Assembly: GCF_000166395.1 (NCBI RefSeq)
Contig: NC_014655.1
Location: 3,286,001 to 3,350,000, forward strand
Source of the DNA: Leadbetterella byssophila DSM 17132
Lineage (GTDB): Bacteria; Bacteroidota; Bacteroidia; Cytophagales; Spirosomataceae
Direction: 5' to 3'
Length of the DNA: 64,000 bases
Below the pieces are notes generated by a model. The model was not told where the DNA came from and made no database searches. It saw only the letters and a list, made by a program, of their open reading frames with translations. This document shows positions 37,161-46,810 of the stretch, in pieces. The position numbers and the translations under genes were made by a program. The first letter of the stretch is position 1, and the number at the start of each line of letters is the position of its first letter.

Positions 37161-38825
37161 ATGAGTATGCGCATCATAATTGTTATCTTCTTGTTCCTAC
37201 TATCCTGTAAAGAAAATCAGGATCCTGAGGTAGAATTAGTTATTTCTCAGGAAAGCATGGAAGTGCCTTCTTCTGCCACTTTACAAAACTTTTACGTAAA
37301 AGCCAGCCAACCATTCGAAGTGATATCGGAAGTGGACTGGATACTGGTAGATGGAGGAAGCAGAGCACAAGGAACGGTAAAAATAGATGTGGAAATAAAG
37401 GATAATGTTAATAATTCGGTTAGGATTGGAAAAGTGATAGTAAAGTCTGGACCAAAACAAATTTCTATCACTTTCCATCAATCCGGTGCACCTAAATTTA
37501 ATTTAGAGACTAAGGCGATATGGGCTAAGGCTCAGGGTGGAGAGTTTGAGGTAAAGATGGAAGCATCAGCACCTGTCACCTATAAAGATCTACCTACATG
37601 GATAAAAGTGGAGGGACAGAAGTGGTTTATTGTGGAGAATCCAGGAATATATTCCAGAGAAGCTAAAGTGAAGGTGATCATGGGTTATGTGGAAGAGATT
37701 CTGGATGTAAAGCAGGATGGTCTGCCTAGAAATGTACCTGAGACCCAGATTGGTGTAGAGAAAGATGCCATGTCATTAAGTAAGGAAATTAAAGTGGGGT
37801 GGAACTTGGGCAATAGCTTAGAAGCTTGCTCTGATCCACTGACCGCTAGTGAAACTTTATGGGGAAACCCCGCTACCCGTAAAGAGTTGATAGATCTGGT
37901 GAAGAAATCAGGGTTTAATGCCATCAGGATTCCATGCGCTTGGAGTGGATACATTGAGGACAGAACTACCCACCGTATCAAGACAGAGTGGTTACTAAGG
38001 GTTAGAGAGGTGGTGGATTATTGTATAGAAAATCAAATGTATGTCATTCTCAATATTCACTGGGATGGGGGGTGGCTTGAAAATCATCCGTATTATGTAA
38101 AACAGGAAGAGGTGAATCAGAAGCAAAGAGCACTTTGGGAGCAAATAGCTGTGGCCTTCAGAGAATATGATGAACACCTCCTTTTCGCCGGAACTAATGA
38201 AGTGCATGCGGATTATAACAGACCTAGCAAGGAACATATTGAGGTGCAAATGTCCTATAATCAAACCTTTGTAGATGCTGTCCGCGCAACAGGCGGAAAA
38301 AATGCCTGGAGAAATCTGGTGGTACAAGGTTATAATACTAACATTGATTATACGGTAGAATCCTTGGCCTTACCTAAGGATACTAAAGAAAATAGATTAT
38401 TTGTTGAAGTGCATTATTATGATCCATACGACTTTTCCTTAGATAATAGTGCGACAAGTAAATACCTCTGGGGATCTGAATTTCAAGGAAAATCAGGCGT
38501 CTCTACTTGGGGGCAGGAAGAATATTTGGATGCCAAATTTAAAATGATGTATGAGCGTTTTGTAGGGAAGGGAATTCCAGTGGTACTCGGAGAATATGCA
38601 GCTACCTATAGGTCGACTCTGCCTGAGCCCGCTCTTTCTGAGCATAATAAATCAAGAAATTCCTATGTAAAAGCAGTCACAGCTTCAGCAAAGAAGTATG
38701 GGATGATTCCCTTCTACTGGGACAATGGAGGGCTTGGAAATAATTCCTCCGGAATATTTGACAGAAGCAGTTATCAAGTAGTTCACAAAGAGATTCTTAT
38801 GTCCATAATGCAAGGTGCGGAATAA
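37161..38825 (+). CDS. BACON-BACON-GH5 lipoprotein, probable endo-xyloglucanase (GH5_4-like)
   Basis: This 554-residue surface lipoprotein has a lipobox at LLSC (C16). Two BACON-type domains (about 27-108 and 110-190) are followed by a GH5 catalytic barrel (about 205-550). Barrel motifs include GWNLGNSLEAC, NAIRIPCAWSGY and NIHWDGGWLEN. The acid/base is E347 in AGTNEVH and the nucleophile is E478 in VLGEYAATYR. GH5_4 enzymes with BACON domains act as endo-xyloglucanases in Bacteroides; the same context with GH31 and SusCD favours that role over plain cellulase. An alternative ATG lies 6 bases downstream. Confidence 0.88.
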   Translation: MSMRIIIVIFLFLLSCKENQDPEVELVISQESMEVPSSATLQNFYVKASQPFEVISEVDWILVDGGSRAQGTVKIDVEIKDNVNNSVRIGKVIVKSGPKQISITFHQSGAPKFNLETKAIWAKAQGGEFEVKMEASAPVTYKDLPTWIKVEGQKWFIVENPGIYSREAKVKVIMGYVEEILDVKQDGLPRNVPETQIGVEKDAMSLSKEIKVGWNLGNSLEACSDPLTASETLWGNPATRKELIDLVKKSGFNAIRIPCAWSGYIEDRTTHRIKTEWLLRVREVVDYCIENQMYVILNIHWDGGWLENHPYYVKQEEVNQKQRALWEQIAVAFREYDEHLLFAGTNEVHADYNRPSKEHIEVQMSYNQTFVDAVRATGGKNAWRNLVVQGYNTNIDYTVESLALPKDTKENRLFVEVHYYDPYDFSLDNSATSKYLWGSEFQGKSGVSTWGQEEYLDAKFKMMYERFVGKGIPVVLGEYAATYRSTLPEPALSEHNKSRNSYVKAVTASAKKYGMIPFYWDNGGLGNNSSGIFDRSSYQVVHKEILMSIMQGAE

Positions 38826-38893
38826 GTTATTCGCTTTTACGTAATTTGGAAGATTCTGGCCAAAAGCCTAAATTGTGAAAAATCAGTAAAGGT

Positions 38894-40126
38894 ATGGCAA
38901 GTTCTACATCTCATTATATAGCGCTGGAAGAGAAATATGGCGCACATAATTATCATCCACTTCCTGTAGTCTTAGAAAGAGGGGAAGGCGTTTTTCTATG
39001 GGATGTAGAAGGAAAACGGTATTATGATTTTTTGTCGGCTTATTCTGCCGTTAACCAAGGACATTGTCACCCTCGTCTTATTAAAGCTTTAACTGAGCAA
39101 GCCAGTAAACTCACGCTTACTTCAAGGGCCTTTCATAGCGCACCACTAGGTGATTTTGAGCAATTTATCACAGGACTATTTGGGTACGATAAGGTATTGA
39201 TGATGAATACCGGAGTGGAGGCAGTGGAGACCGCATTAAAGTTGTGTAGGAAATGGGGATATGAGAAGAAGGGGATTCCTGAGGGGAAGGCAAAGGTTTT
39301 GTTTGCCAAAGAGAACTTTCACGGTAGAACTACCGGTATTATTTCTGCGTCCAATGATCCAAGCAGTACCACGGGCTTTGGGCCTTTTTTACCCGGAATA
39401 GAAACCATAGAGTATGATAATGTAGAGGCTTTAGAAAATGCACTTATCTCTGATCCTTTTATCGCCGGTTTTATTGTAGAGCCTATCCAGGGAGAGGCCG
39501 GTGTTAAAGTGCCTAAAGGTGGGTATTTGTCCAAAGTAACCCGACTTTGTAAGGCAGCTCGTGTGTTATTTGTAGCTGACGAAATTCAAACCGGTATAGG
39601 TAGGACCGGAAAAATGCTTTGTGTAGATCATGAGGGTTTGCGTCCTGATATTTTGATCTTGGGGAAAGCCCTTTCCGGAGGTATTATGCCCGTATCGGCG
39701 GTATTGGCTGATGATGACATCATGTTAACCATCAAGCCAGGCGAACATGGTTCTACCTACGGGGGGAATCCCCTGGCCTGTGCTGTAGCAAAAGAAGCAT
39801 TACAAATTATACTCGACGAAAACCTTCCGGAAAAAGCTTTTCATCTGGGTGAGATCTTCCGAGAAAAACTTAGGGAGATCAACAGTAGTTTAGTGAAGGA
39901 AATTCGTGGGAAAGGTTTATTGAACGCCATAGAATTGAGTTCTGGAGAAGAGTCTACTTTAGGCTGGGATATCTGTGTGGCATTAAAGGATAGAGGATTA
40001 CTAGCTAAGCCTACACACGGAAATAAGATCCGTTTTGCTCCACCATTAGTGATTTCAGAAGGCCAACTTTTAGATTGTATTCAAATTATATCACAGACCT
40101 TGAGATACTTTGAACCTAAAGCTTAA
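38894..40126 (+). CDS. rocD: ornithine aminotransferase
   Basis: This 410-residue class III PLP enzyme transfers the delta-amino group of ornithine to 2-oxoglutarate, giving glutamate semialdehyde. [19 protein letters not shown] is typical of ornithine aminotransferase. The PLP lysine is in [20 protein letters not shown] and the cofactor Asp/Gln in [13 protein letters not shown]. It starts 68 bases after GH5 and is unrelated in function. The downstream thioredoxin start lies 19 bases after its stop. Confidence 0.94.
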   Translation: MASSTSHYIALEEKYGAHNYHPLPVVLERGEGVFLWDVEGKRYYDFLSAYSAVNQGHCHPRLIKALTEQASKLTLTSRAFHSAPLGDFEQFITGLFGYDKVLMMNTGVEAVETALKLCRKWGYEKKGIPEGKAKVLFAKENFHGRTTGIISASNDPSSTTGFGPFLPGIETIEYDNVEALENALISDPFIAGFIVEPIQGEAGVKVPKGGYLSKVTRLCKAARVLFVADEIQTGIGRTGKMLCVDHEGLRPDILILGKALSGGIMPVSAVLADDDIMLTIKPGEHGSTYGGNPLACAVAKEALQIILDENLPEKAFHLGEIFREKLREINSSLVKEIRGKGLLNAIELSSGEESTLGWDICVALKDRGLLAKPTHGNKIRFAPPLVISEGQLLDCIQIISQTLRYFEPKA

Positions 40127-40145
40127 AAGGTATTGTTATATATAT

Positions 40146-40445
40146 ATGAACTCATTTTTTCAAAAGATCAATAGCGAGCAGTTAACACTGGTGGATTTTT
40201 ACGCTACCTGGTGTGGACCTTGTAAAACCATGGCTCCCATTCTGAGTGATTTGAAGAAGAAGGTAGGAGACGCTGCTACGATTTTAAAGGTAGATGTTGA
40301 TGCTAATCCGGCTATTTCTCAGCAATATAGGATTCAGGGAGTTCCTACTTTGATACTCTTTAAGAAAGGTCAAATACTGTGGAGGCAGTCAGGTGTGGTA
40401 GCCTTACCTCAACTAGAACATATCATTCATCAATATCAAGCATGA
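40146..40445 (+). CDS. thioredoxin-fold protein
   Basis: This 99-residue cytoplasmic thioredoxin has the active site WCGPC (C23, C26) in DFYATWCGPCKTM and the conserved cis-Pro in GVPTLILF. The ATG at 40146 gives the normal length; an upstream TTG at 40110 would overlap rocD and add an atypical extension. Its stop overlaps the TlpA-like gene by 4 bases (ATGA). Confidence 0.92.
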   Translation: MNSFFQKINSEQLTLVDFYATWCGPCKTMAPILSDLKKKVGDAATILKVDVDANPAISQQYRIQGVPTLILFKKGQILWRQSGVVALPQLEHIIHQYQA

Positions 40446-40951
40446 AAAAACTAATTCTCCTAGCCTTATTATTTAATTCCTGTATTTCAAAACAAGACCA
40501 AACCCAAGAAACTGATACAGAAAAGGTAGCTAGTACTGAACATGATCTAAGTTTTACGAAGTTGGATGGATCTAAAGTCCAACTGGCCTCTTTAAAAGGC
40601 AAGGTAGTTTTAATCAACTTCTGGGCCACCTGGTGTCCTCCATGTATAAGGGAGATGCCTTCACTTCAGAGCTTGTATGAGAAATATCGTCAAAACCCGA
40701 ATGTGGAATTCTTAGTGGTGGAGGTAGATAACAAACCGGAACTGGCTAAAAGATTTATAGAAGACAAAGGATATACTTTCCCGGTGTATAGTCCGGATGA
40801 TATCTTACCTGAAACCCTACTAGGACAAGCTATCCCCACTACCGTAGTATTAGATAAAGCGGGAGAGATTGTCATACGTCATGAAGGCATGTCTGATTTT
40901 ATGGCTGATGATTTCTTGAACCGCTGGGAAGGCATTTTAGCCAAGCCATGA
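40442..40951 (+). CDS. TlpA-like thioredoxin lipoprotein
   Basis: This 169-residue lipoprotein has lipobox FNSC (acylated C14) and a TlpA/ResA-like domain. The active site is WCPPC (C65, C68) in NFWATWCPPCIREMP, with cis-Pro in IPTTVVLDK. It would act as a periplasmic thiol-disulfide oxidoreductase, possibly in cytochrome c or T9SS-cargo thiol handling. It is coupled to the cytoplasmic thioredoxin by an ATGA overlap. Its stop abuts the stop of the convergent T9SS cargo gene with no gap. Confidence 0.9.
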   Translation: MKKLILLALLFNSCISKQDQTQETDTEKVASTEHDLSFTKLDGSKVQLASLKGKVVLINFWATWCPPCIREMPSLQSLYEKYRQNPNVEFLVVEVDNKPELAKRFIEDKGYTFPVYSPDDILPETLLGQAIPTTVVLDKAGEIVIRHEGMSDFMADDFLNRWEGILAKP

Positions 40952-43561
40952 TTATTGGGTCAAAACTAATACTGACCCAACTTTCTTCTGTTCGCCCAAA
41001 TGCGGGAAATCACGTGCATAGTATTTGAGTACATATGCATATAGTTGAGGTGAATAGATTTTTCCTTTAAAGGATCCATCCCATTCTTTGGTTAGATCAT
41101 CTGTTTCATATACCTGTTCTCCCCATCTGTTAAAGATTTGAAGTACAGGTCGTTCTATGAAGTGATGAATGACCTTCAGCGTTTCATTTTCAATAGGTCC
41201 TTGTCCATCAGGTGTGATGGCTGTAGGTATTTCTATAATAGGTTCACAGCCTTGTTCTAACTTTATATTACGAGATACCATGCAGTTGTAATTGTTAGTA
41301 ACTTCAAATATAAAGTTTTGGGCAGTGTAAAATAACTGATCTTTTTCGTAGGGATCGTGATTTGGAGGACCTAATAGAACTCCAGCTCCTGTATACCATG
41401 CATAGGTAAAGGATTCCCCTCCAGATACTTCAGGTTGAACTAATTTGCCGTTATAGGGAGGTTCAACACATACAAAAAGGGGTTCAGCTATACGCACATT
41501 TGGAGAAGGTTTGATATAGATTCTACCTTTAAATTCTATTTCTGTACAAAAGTCATTAAGAAGATTCCCCGTTAGGCCTCCTGTATTATTGTTTAAAGTG
41601 CTTCCGGCTTGAGTCTCTCTATAGATGCGCACTTTCATTTTGATGTCATGCCATCCTATCCTTGAAAAGGTATGTGAAACTTCTTTGCCCTTATATTTTT
41701 TCCCTTCTACTTCCCACTCCACATCATTTTTCATAGGACTACACACGTCTTGAGTATAGAGGCGGGTAGGCTGATTAAAACAATTCCCTACGTAATTTGC
41801 TTCAAGTCCATCGCTTTGTTGGTCTTGCTCAGCACCAACTACATTAGGAAACCCTAGACGTGTGGTGCCAGGTACTCGTACCCCGGGGTGTGCACTATTG
41901 GGAGCCCAAGTAAAGGCAGAGGCAGCTCCGGGTTCATCCGGTTCCTGGAAATAATGGATGGTGTTTTGTCCGTCTATGGTTAAATAGACCAGTTTTTCTC
42001 CTGCCCCATATTTTGGTCCTAGGGCAAGAGCCCCGAAAATCTCAGGTCTTTCTATAATTAATGTGCCGGTTTCCGCATTTATGTCCACTTGCCATAATTG
42101 AGAATTGATCGTTCCGTCACCTTGTAAGCTGACATAAAGGAATTGGCCATTAGGACTAAAAGCTAAGCCGTAAATGGTAGGTGGTGCCGGCACATTTAGG
42201 TTAATTTCTTTGATAAATGCTGTCTGGTTAGTTGCCGGATCTCTACTGAATATTTGCACTACATTTTGTCCGTCTTTAACTAGACCGTGCGCCATTTGGT
42301 CACCTGAGGAGGATACAGCCACGTAGCCCGAAGAAACCGTATTTGGAGCCGGAGGATTTACAGTGGGCAAGACGGAAATCAAGCCCAGAGAATCTACACC
42401 TATGGACTGGAATGTTCCCGCGTGAGGTACGTATACAGAAAGGAAATAGCTCAGGTTATCTGCACTTCTTTCGGCGTTTAGTTTGTCTGATACTTCTGCT
42501 GCCACCGGAACAGGTTCTCCTATGACCTCGCCTCTTCTATCCTGGGTTCTCATGTCTATGGTGAGATAGTTCAGTAAGCCCGTATTTTTGTCTACATAGA
42601 AGAGATAATAATTCACAAAATCACAGGAAGAACAGATGGGTTTGGGGACCAAGGCCAATCCCTGGGTTCCGGCCCTATCTTGTAGGGGATTTGTTCCTAC
42701 AAAGGGTATTTCCTGGTCATCAACACCGGAATAAACCTTTTTGCCATCTGTGTATAGGGCTAGCTGTCCGGACTTATCAAAGACCATGGCAGAAGCTTCT
42801 TTGGCGCGTGATTCATTGATGGTATTGGGTACAGTAGGTGTAAAAATAGGATCTTCAAGCTCAGGTTGAGGATCTAAACTGCCTTCATCAGCTAAGGAGT
42901 CAATGGGAAGTTCGGTATAGCTTAGGTCAAATTCTATTCCGGACCCATCTCCAAAATACCATTTCTCAGATCCTCCACCAGAGGGATCCTGTTCCATACA
43001 AACCTTTACATTTACCTTCGCAGACCTTGAACATCCACTAATAGGGTCTATCACTTCTACACTATAACATCCTGGCTCGTCAACCTCTAGTGTAGAGGTA
43101 GTATCTCCGTTAGGAAACCACTTATAAGTTACTCCTGCGGGAGCTGATCTTCCTTTGTACGGATCAAGAGTAATTTTCTTTCCACCACAAATGGTGGTAT
43201 CTAGGCTGGTTTTATTTTCAAATAGAGGTTGATTAGGGTAATAGGAAGTGACCACTTGCATACTCTTGCTCTCCTGAGAGCCATCTGCTTTTGTAACCGT
43301 GTAAGAAATGGTTTGAGAGCCTACGGCCGTGGGAATAAAAAATGCTGCACCGGAGTTAGCGGTATATCGAAAATCCCAAGTCCATTCTCTACCACCGGGG
43401 GTATGGTCAAACAGGAAGACATTCTCTGCACATCCTTGAGTTCCGTCATTCGGTAAGGCATCATTGGGGTTTTGTATGCAGGATTTACCTACATAGGTAA
43501 GCTGTGCAGAGGCATTTAGTCCCAGCAAAATCATCACCCCAATAAGTAAACACTTCCTCAT
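40952..43561 (-). CDS. T9SS type B cargo protein (gliding motility-associated C-terminal domain)
   Basis: This 869-residue secreted protein has a signal peptide (about 1-19), an N-terminal PKD/Ig-like region (about 35-110), an Ig-like Cys-containing domain (about 115-190) and a beta-propeller-like middle (about 240-580). The C-terminal domain (about 780-869) has IPTAITPDGQGPIENETL, LQIFNRWGEQVYET and GKIYSPQLYAYVLKYYA, the CHU_C/type B sorting signal of the type IX secretion system. No catalytic motif is seen in the middle; an adhesin or surface-layer role is plausible but unproven. The divergent PorP/SprF neighbour is the usual partner for type B cargo. Confidence 0.88.
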   Translation of the reverse strand: MRKCLLIGVMILLGLNASAQLTYVGKSCIQNPNDALPNDGTQGCAENVFLFDHTPGGREWTWDFRYTANSGAAFFIPTAVGSQTISYTVTKADGSQESKSMQVVTSYYPNQPLFENKTSLDTTICGGKKITLDPYKGRSAPAGVTYKWFPNGDTTSTLEVDEPGCYSVEVIDPISGCSRSAKVNVKVCMEQDPSGGGSEKWYFGDGSGIEFDLSYTELPIDSLADEGSLDPQPELEDPIFTPTVPNTINESRAKEASAMVFDKSGQLALYTDGKKVYSGVDDQEIPFVGTNPLQDRAGTQGLALVPKPICSSCDFVNYYLFYVDKNTGLLNYLTIDMRTQDRRGEVIGEPVPVAAEVSDKLNAERSADNLSYFLSVYVPHAGTFQSIGVDSLGLISVLPTVNPPAPNTVSSGYVAVSSSGDQMAHGLVKDGQNVVQIFSRDPATNQTAFIKEINLNVPAPPTIYGLAFSPNGQFLYVSLQGDGTINSQLWQVDINAETGTLIIERPEIFGALALGPKYGAGEKLVYLTIDGQNTIHYFQEPDEPGAASAFTWAPNSAHPGVRVPGTTRLGFPNVVGAEQDQQSDGLEANYVGNCFNQPTRLYTQDVCSPMKNDVEWEVEGKKYKGKEVSHTFSRIGWHDIKMKVRIYRETQAGSTLNNNTGGLTGNLLNDFCTEIEFKGRIYIKPSPNVRIAEPLFVCVEPPYNGKLVQPEVSGGESFTYAWYTGAGVLLGPPNHDPYEKDQLFYTAQNFIFEVTNNYNCMVSRNIKLEQGCEPIIEIPTAITPDGQGPIENETLKVIHHFIERPVLQIFNRWGEQVYETDDLTKEWDGSFKGKIYSPQLYAYVLKYYARDFPHLGEQKKVGSVLVLTQ

Positions 43562-43585
43562 AAAATATCTCTGATCTTACCTTAG

Positions 43586-43614
43586 TAAACGTAAAAATGC
43601 ATATAAATGTGCAA
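43586..43614 (-). promoter_or_regulatory. promoter of the T9SS cargo gene
   Basis: On the minus strand TTG (43612-43614) precedes TACGTTTA (43586-43593) by 18 bases, a one-mismatch Bacteroidota promoter 25 bases before the ATG. Confidence 0.5.
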
Positions 43615-43630
43615 TGCTTTTTCCCTTGAT

Positions 43631-43661
43631 TTTAGTTTTTTTAGCCGATAACTTAAATTTG
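43631..43661 (+). promoter_or_regulatory. promoter of the PorP/SprF gene
   Basis: TAAATTTG (43654-43661) is an exact -7 match. A TTTA at 43631-43634, 19 bases upstream, is a weak -33. The leader to the ATG at 43728 is about 60 bases. Confidence 0.45.
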
Positions 43662-43727
43662 CGCTAGGGCGGAAGCTTTCTGTGTTTATATTTGATGTAA
43701 TCAAAGAGCGAGTTTAAGATAGGGGCT

Positions 43728-44759
43728 ATGAAAAGATGGTGTTTCTTTTTTATGATACTGGTGCATACGGTAAGTGGGCAGGATCCCCAGTTTACCCAGT
43801 TTTATGCAGCCCCTATGTATCATAACCCTGCATTTACCGGTTCTGCGTACGCTCCCAGGGTGATGATGAACTACAGGAATCAATGGCCCTCTCTTAATGC
43901 TAACTTCATTACCACTCTTTTTACTGTAGATCATTATTTGGAAAAGGCCAATAGTGGTATAGGGCTTTCATTACTTTCTGATAAACAAGGGTATAATTTA
44001 ACCAATACGGAAGTTCGCTTGCTGTATTCCTATGAATTGAATATCAACAGAGATAATGCCATACGTTTTGGTGTGAGCGGAGGGTATTCCTTTAGAGGTT
44101 TACAAACCAATGGGTTGATTTTTGGAGATCAATTAGCTAATAATGGTCAAGTGACAGGCGGTTCTGCCGATCCGGTAATCCGCGATAGAACTACCTCCAT
44201 AAACACCTTAGATGTAGGGGCGGGGATATTATACTTTAATCCTAAATATTTCTTGGGAGTATCTGCCAATCACCTCACGGAACCTCAGCTAAGTTTTTAC
44301 AGCGGGAACAATGGACAAATTCCTGCTTTACCAAGGCAGTACGTGGTGCACGGAGGATACAATTTTGATTTGAGTTATTTGATAACAGATAGTTATTCTG
44401 AAAGAGAAGTGACTATTACACCCACATTTTTATACAAGAAGCAAGGTCCTTATTCTCAATTGGATCTTGGAGCATACGTCACCTACACACCTTTAACTAT
44501 AGGATTACAATACAGGGGTATACCATTGACAAAGGCCTTTAATAACTTCCCCAATCAAGATGCCATCTCAGGGGTGATTGGTGTAAGGTATGAGAATTTT
44601 TCATTTGGGTATAGCTACGATCTTACCGTTTCAGGATTGGGGACTCGATCAGGAGGTTCACATGAGATTTCCATTGCCTACCAATTGCCTCATGTGGAAG
44701 TAGATCGCAGACCTAAGCATAAGATCAGACGAAAAGCATTGTCTTGTCCTAAATTTTAA
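43728..44759 (+). CDS. PorP/SprF-family T9SS outer-membrane protein
   Basis: This 343-residue protein has a signal peptide ending near SGQ and the family opening DPQFTQFYAAPMYHNPAFTGS, followed by a beta-barrel-like body (NYRNQWPSL, GIGLSLLSDKQG, HEISIAYQLP). PorP/SprF proteins sit with type B T9SS cargos and bridge cargo or SprB-like adhesins to the secretion apparatus. It diverges from the type B cargo gene, so the two probably act together. Confidence 0.93.
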   Translation: MKRWCFFFMILVHTVSGQDPQFTQFYAAPMYHNPAFTGSAYAPRVMMNYRNQWPSLNANFITTLFTVDHYLEKANSGIGLSLLSDKQGYNLTNTEVRLLYSYELNINRDNAIRFGVSGGYSFRGLQTNGLIFGDQLANNGQVTGGSADPVIRDRTTSINTLDVGAGILYFNPKYFLGVSANHLTEPQLSFYSGNNGQIPALPRQYVVHGGYNFDLSYLITDSYSEREVTITPTFLYKKQGPYSQLDLGAYVTYTPLTIGLQYRGIPLTKAFNNFPNQDAISGVIGVRYENFSFGYSYDLTVSGLGTRSGGSHEISIAYQLPHVEVDRRPKHKIRRKALSCPKF

Positions 44760-44819
44760 GGGGGCTTGCAATGTTTTTGGCTCAAGTATTGTTATAGTTA
44801 ATAAGTATTTTAAACTTCC

Positions 44820-46781
44820 ATGAGATTTTTTGTTGCCCTACTTTTCATCAGTTTTGCAAGTTTTGGCCAAGGTATACTTAAACCTACTGAATGGTCATAT
44901 TCCATAAAACCTAAATCTGCGAAAGTAGGTGATGAAGTAGATATCATATTTAATGCTAAGATTCAGCAGGGATGGAAGATTTATGCGGCGGAGTCAGATC
45001 CGGACGCTGGTCCTATGAATCTGGAGTTCGCATTTAGTAAATTGCAGGGACTTCAATTAGTAGGAAGGCCAAAGCCTGCCAAGCCTGCAAAGAAGTTTTA
45101 CGAAGAAGTCTGGGAAGCAGACGTACTGGTCTATTACAATGAAGCTACTTATATTCAAAAGGCAAAGATTACGGGTACGGATGTAAAATTGCATGCAGCT
45201 TTAAGGTTCCAAACCTGCCAAGACGATGGCGTATGTATACCGGGAGATGAGGAATACGATATTTCATTTAAAGCAGAGCCTGGAGTAGAAGTCAAGGACG
45301 TAGAAAAGGAGGAAGTTTCTGATACGGTAGCTACCCCAGAAGTAGTTGCAAGTTTAGATACCATTTCTGCTGAGCCTTTACAGGTTTTAACGGATATACC
45401 CGAAGCACCGGATAATAAAAGTGGGGGAATGTGGCAGTTTTTATTGGTAGCCTTCGGTGCCGGATTTGCCTCCATCTTTATGCCTTGTATCTACCCTATT
45501 ATGCCTATGACGGTAAGTTTCTTTACCAAGCAGAAAGGGGGTAAGTTTAAGGCTATTTTTTATGGAATCTCCATCATGGTCATTTTTGCCCTCATGGGTT
45601 TGATCACCATGGCCTTGGGAGCTTCCTTCCTGAACGCTCTAAGTACACATTGGATTCCTAATTTGATTTTCTTCTTATTGTTCATTGCCTTCGGATTTGC
45701 GCTTTTAGGGGCATTTGAGATTGTATTACCTCATGGAGCGGTAAATAAGATTGACAGATTAGGAGATAAAGGAGGATTAATAGGGATCTTCTTCATGGCA
45801 TTGACTTTAGTGGTTGTGTCCTTCAGTTGTACAGTACCTTTTGTGGGTTCCTTGCTGATTGGTGCAGCGGGTGGAGAGGTACTGAAACCGTTATATGGAA
45901 TGCTGGCTTTTGGTTTGCCATTTGCATTGGTATTTGGAGGTTTAGCTATGTTTCCTCAGTTGTTGAAGAACCTTCCCAAGTCCGGAGGGTGGCTCAATGA
46001 ACTTAAAGCTGTGTTTGGCTTTATGGAATTTGCGCTTGCTTTGAAATTCCTTAGCAATATAGATTTGGCATATCACTGGAATTTGATCCATAGAAATGTT
46101 TTCCTAGTGATCTGGATTTTGGTAGCCGTGATCATTGGCTTATATATACTAGGATTCATTCGTTTGTCGAAAGACGAAAAGGTGGAGAAATATGGTGCAT
46201 TACGCGTATTTTTCGCTGTGGTATTCTTTGGGATAGCAGGATATATGCTTCCTGGTGTAACGAATAAGCCCTTATCTGCATTATCTGGAATCTTGCCTCC
46301 ATTGCCTACTCAGACCAGTAGTGCAGTTGCACCTAAACCGGAGTTGATGAGAGCATTGCCTCATGGTCTTTGGGGCTTTAATGAAATTGAAGACGCATTA
46401 GCGCATTCTGCTGAAGTAGGTAAGCCCGTTTTGATCGATTTTACGGGATATGCCTGTGCCAATTGTAGGAAAATGGAGGAAAATGTATGGTCTAAGCCAG
46501 ACATCTTAAAAAGTTTGAGTGAGGACTTCGTGATTGCGTCTCTTTATGTGGATGATAAGAAGGAACTACCTGTAGAGAGGCAATACGTCTCTACGTATGA
46601 TAATAAATTGAAAGCTACCATAGGTGCTAAAAATCTGGATTTTCAGATGAGCAAGTACAATAGCAATGCTCAGCCTTACTACATTATTGTTGATGCTAAA
46701 GGAGAGATGATAACTCCTCCTGTGGCGTACACTAGTTATGAAGAATTTAAGGCATTTTTAGAAAGAGGGAAGAAGAATTAG
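44820..46781 (+). CDS. dsbD: thiol:disulfide interchange protein DsbD
   Basis: This 653-residue protein moves reducing power from cytoplasmic thioredoxin to periplasmic thiols. A signal peptide (1-16) is followed by a periplasmic alpha domain with C133 and C139 (CQDDGVC), eight or so membrane helices (about 205-500) with PCIYPIMPM and SFSCTVPF holding the membrane cysteines, and a C-terminal thioredoxin domain with CANC (C546, C549) in DFTGYACANCRKM. All expected redox pairs are present. The TlpA-like protein at 40442-40951 is a candidate electron acceptor. Confidence 0.95.
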   Translation: MRFFVALLFISFASFGQGILKPTEWSYSIKPKSAKVGDEVDIIFNAKIQQGWKIYAAESDPDAGPMNLEFAFSKLQGLQLVGRPKPAKPAKKFYEEVWEADVLVYYNEATYIQKAKITGTDVKLHAALRFQTCQDDGVCIPGDEEYDISFKAEPGVEVKDVEKEEVSDTVATPEVVASLDTISAEPLQVLTDIPEAPDNKSGGMWQFLLVAFGAGFASIFMPCIYPIMPMTVSFFTKQKGGKFKAIFYGISIMVIFALMGLITMALGASFLNALSTHWIPNLIFFLLFIAFGFALLGAFEIVLPHGAVNKIDRLGDKGGLIGIFFMALTLVVVSFSCTVPFVGSLLIGAAGGEVLKPLYGMLAFGLPFALVFGGLAMFPQLLKNLPKSGGWLNELKAVFGFMEFALALKFLSNIDLAYHWNLIHRNVFLVIWILVAVIIGLYILGFIRLSKDEKVEKYGALRVFFAVVFFGIAGYMLPGVTNKPLSALSGILPPLPTQTSSAVAPKPELMRALPHGLWGFNEIEDALAHSAEVGKPVLIDFTGYACANCRKMEENVWSKPDILKSLSEDFVIASLYVDDKKELPVERQYVSTYDNKLKATIGAKNLDFQMSKYNSNAQPYYIIVDAKGEMITPPVAYTSYEEFKAFLERGKKN

Positions 46782-46810
46782 GCTAATTTTGCAGGGTAGT
46801 TTCAATAGCC

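Noticed and set aside
40110-40110. TTG at 40110 as the thioredoxin start
   Set aside because: It overlaps rocD and adds residues not seen in thioredoxins; the ATG at 40146 gives the standard length.
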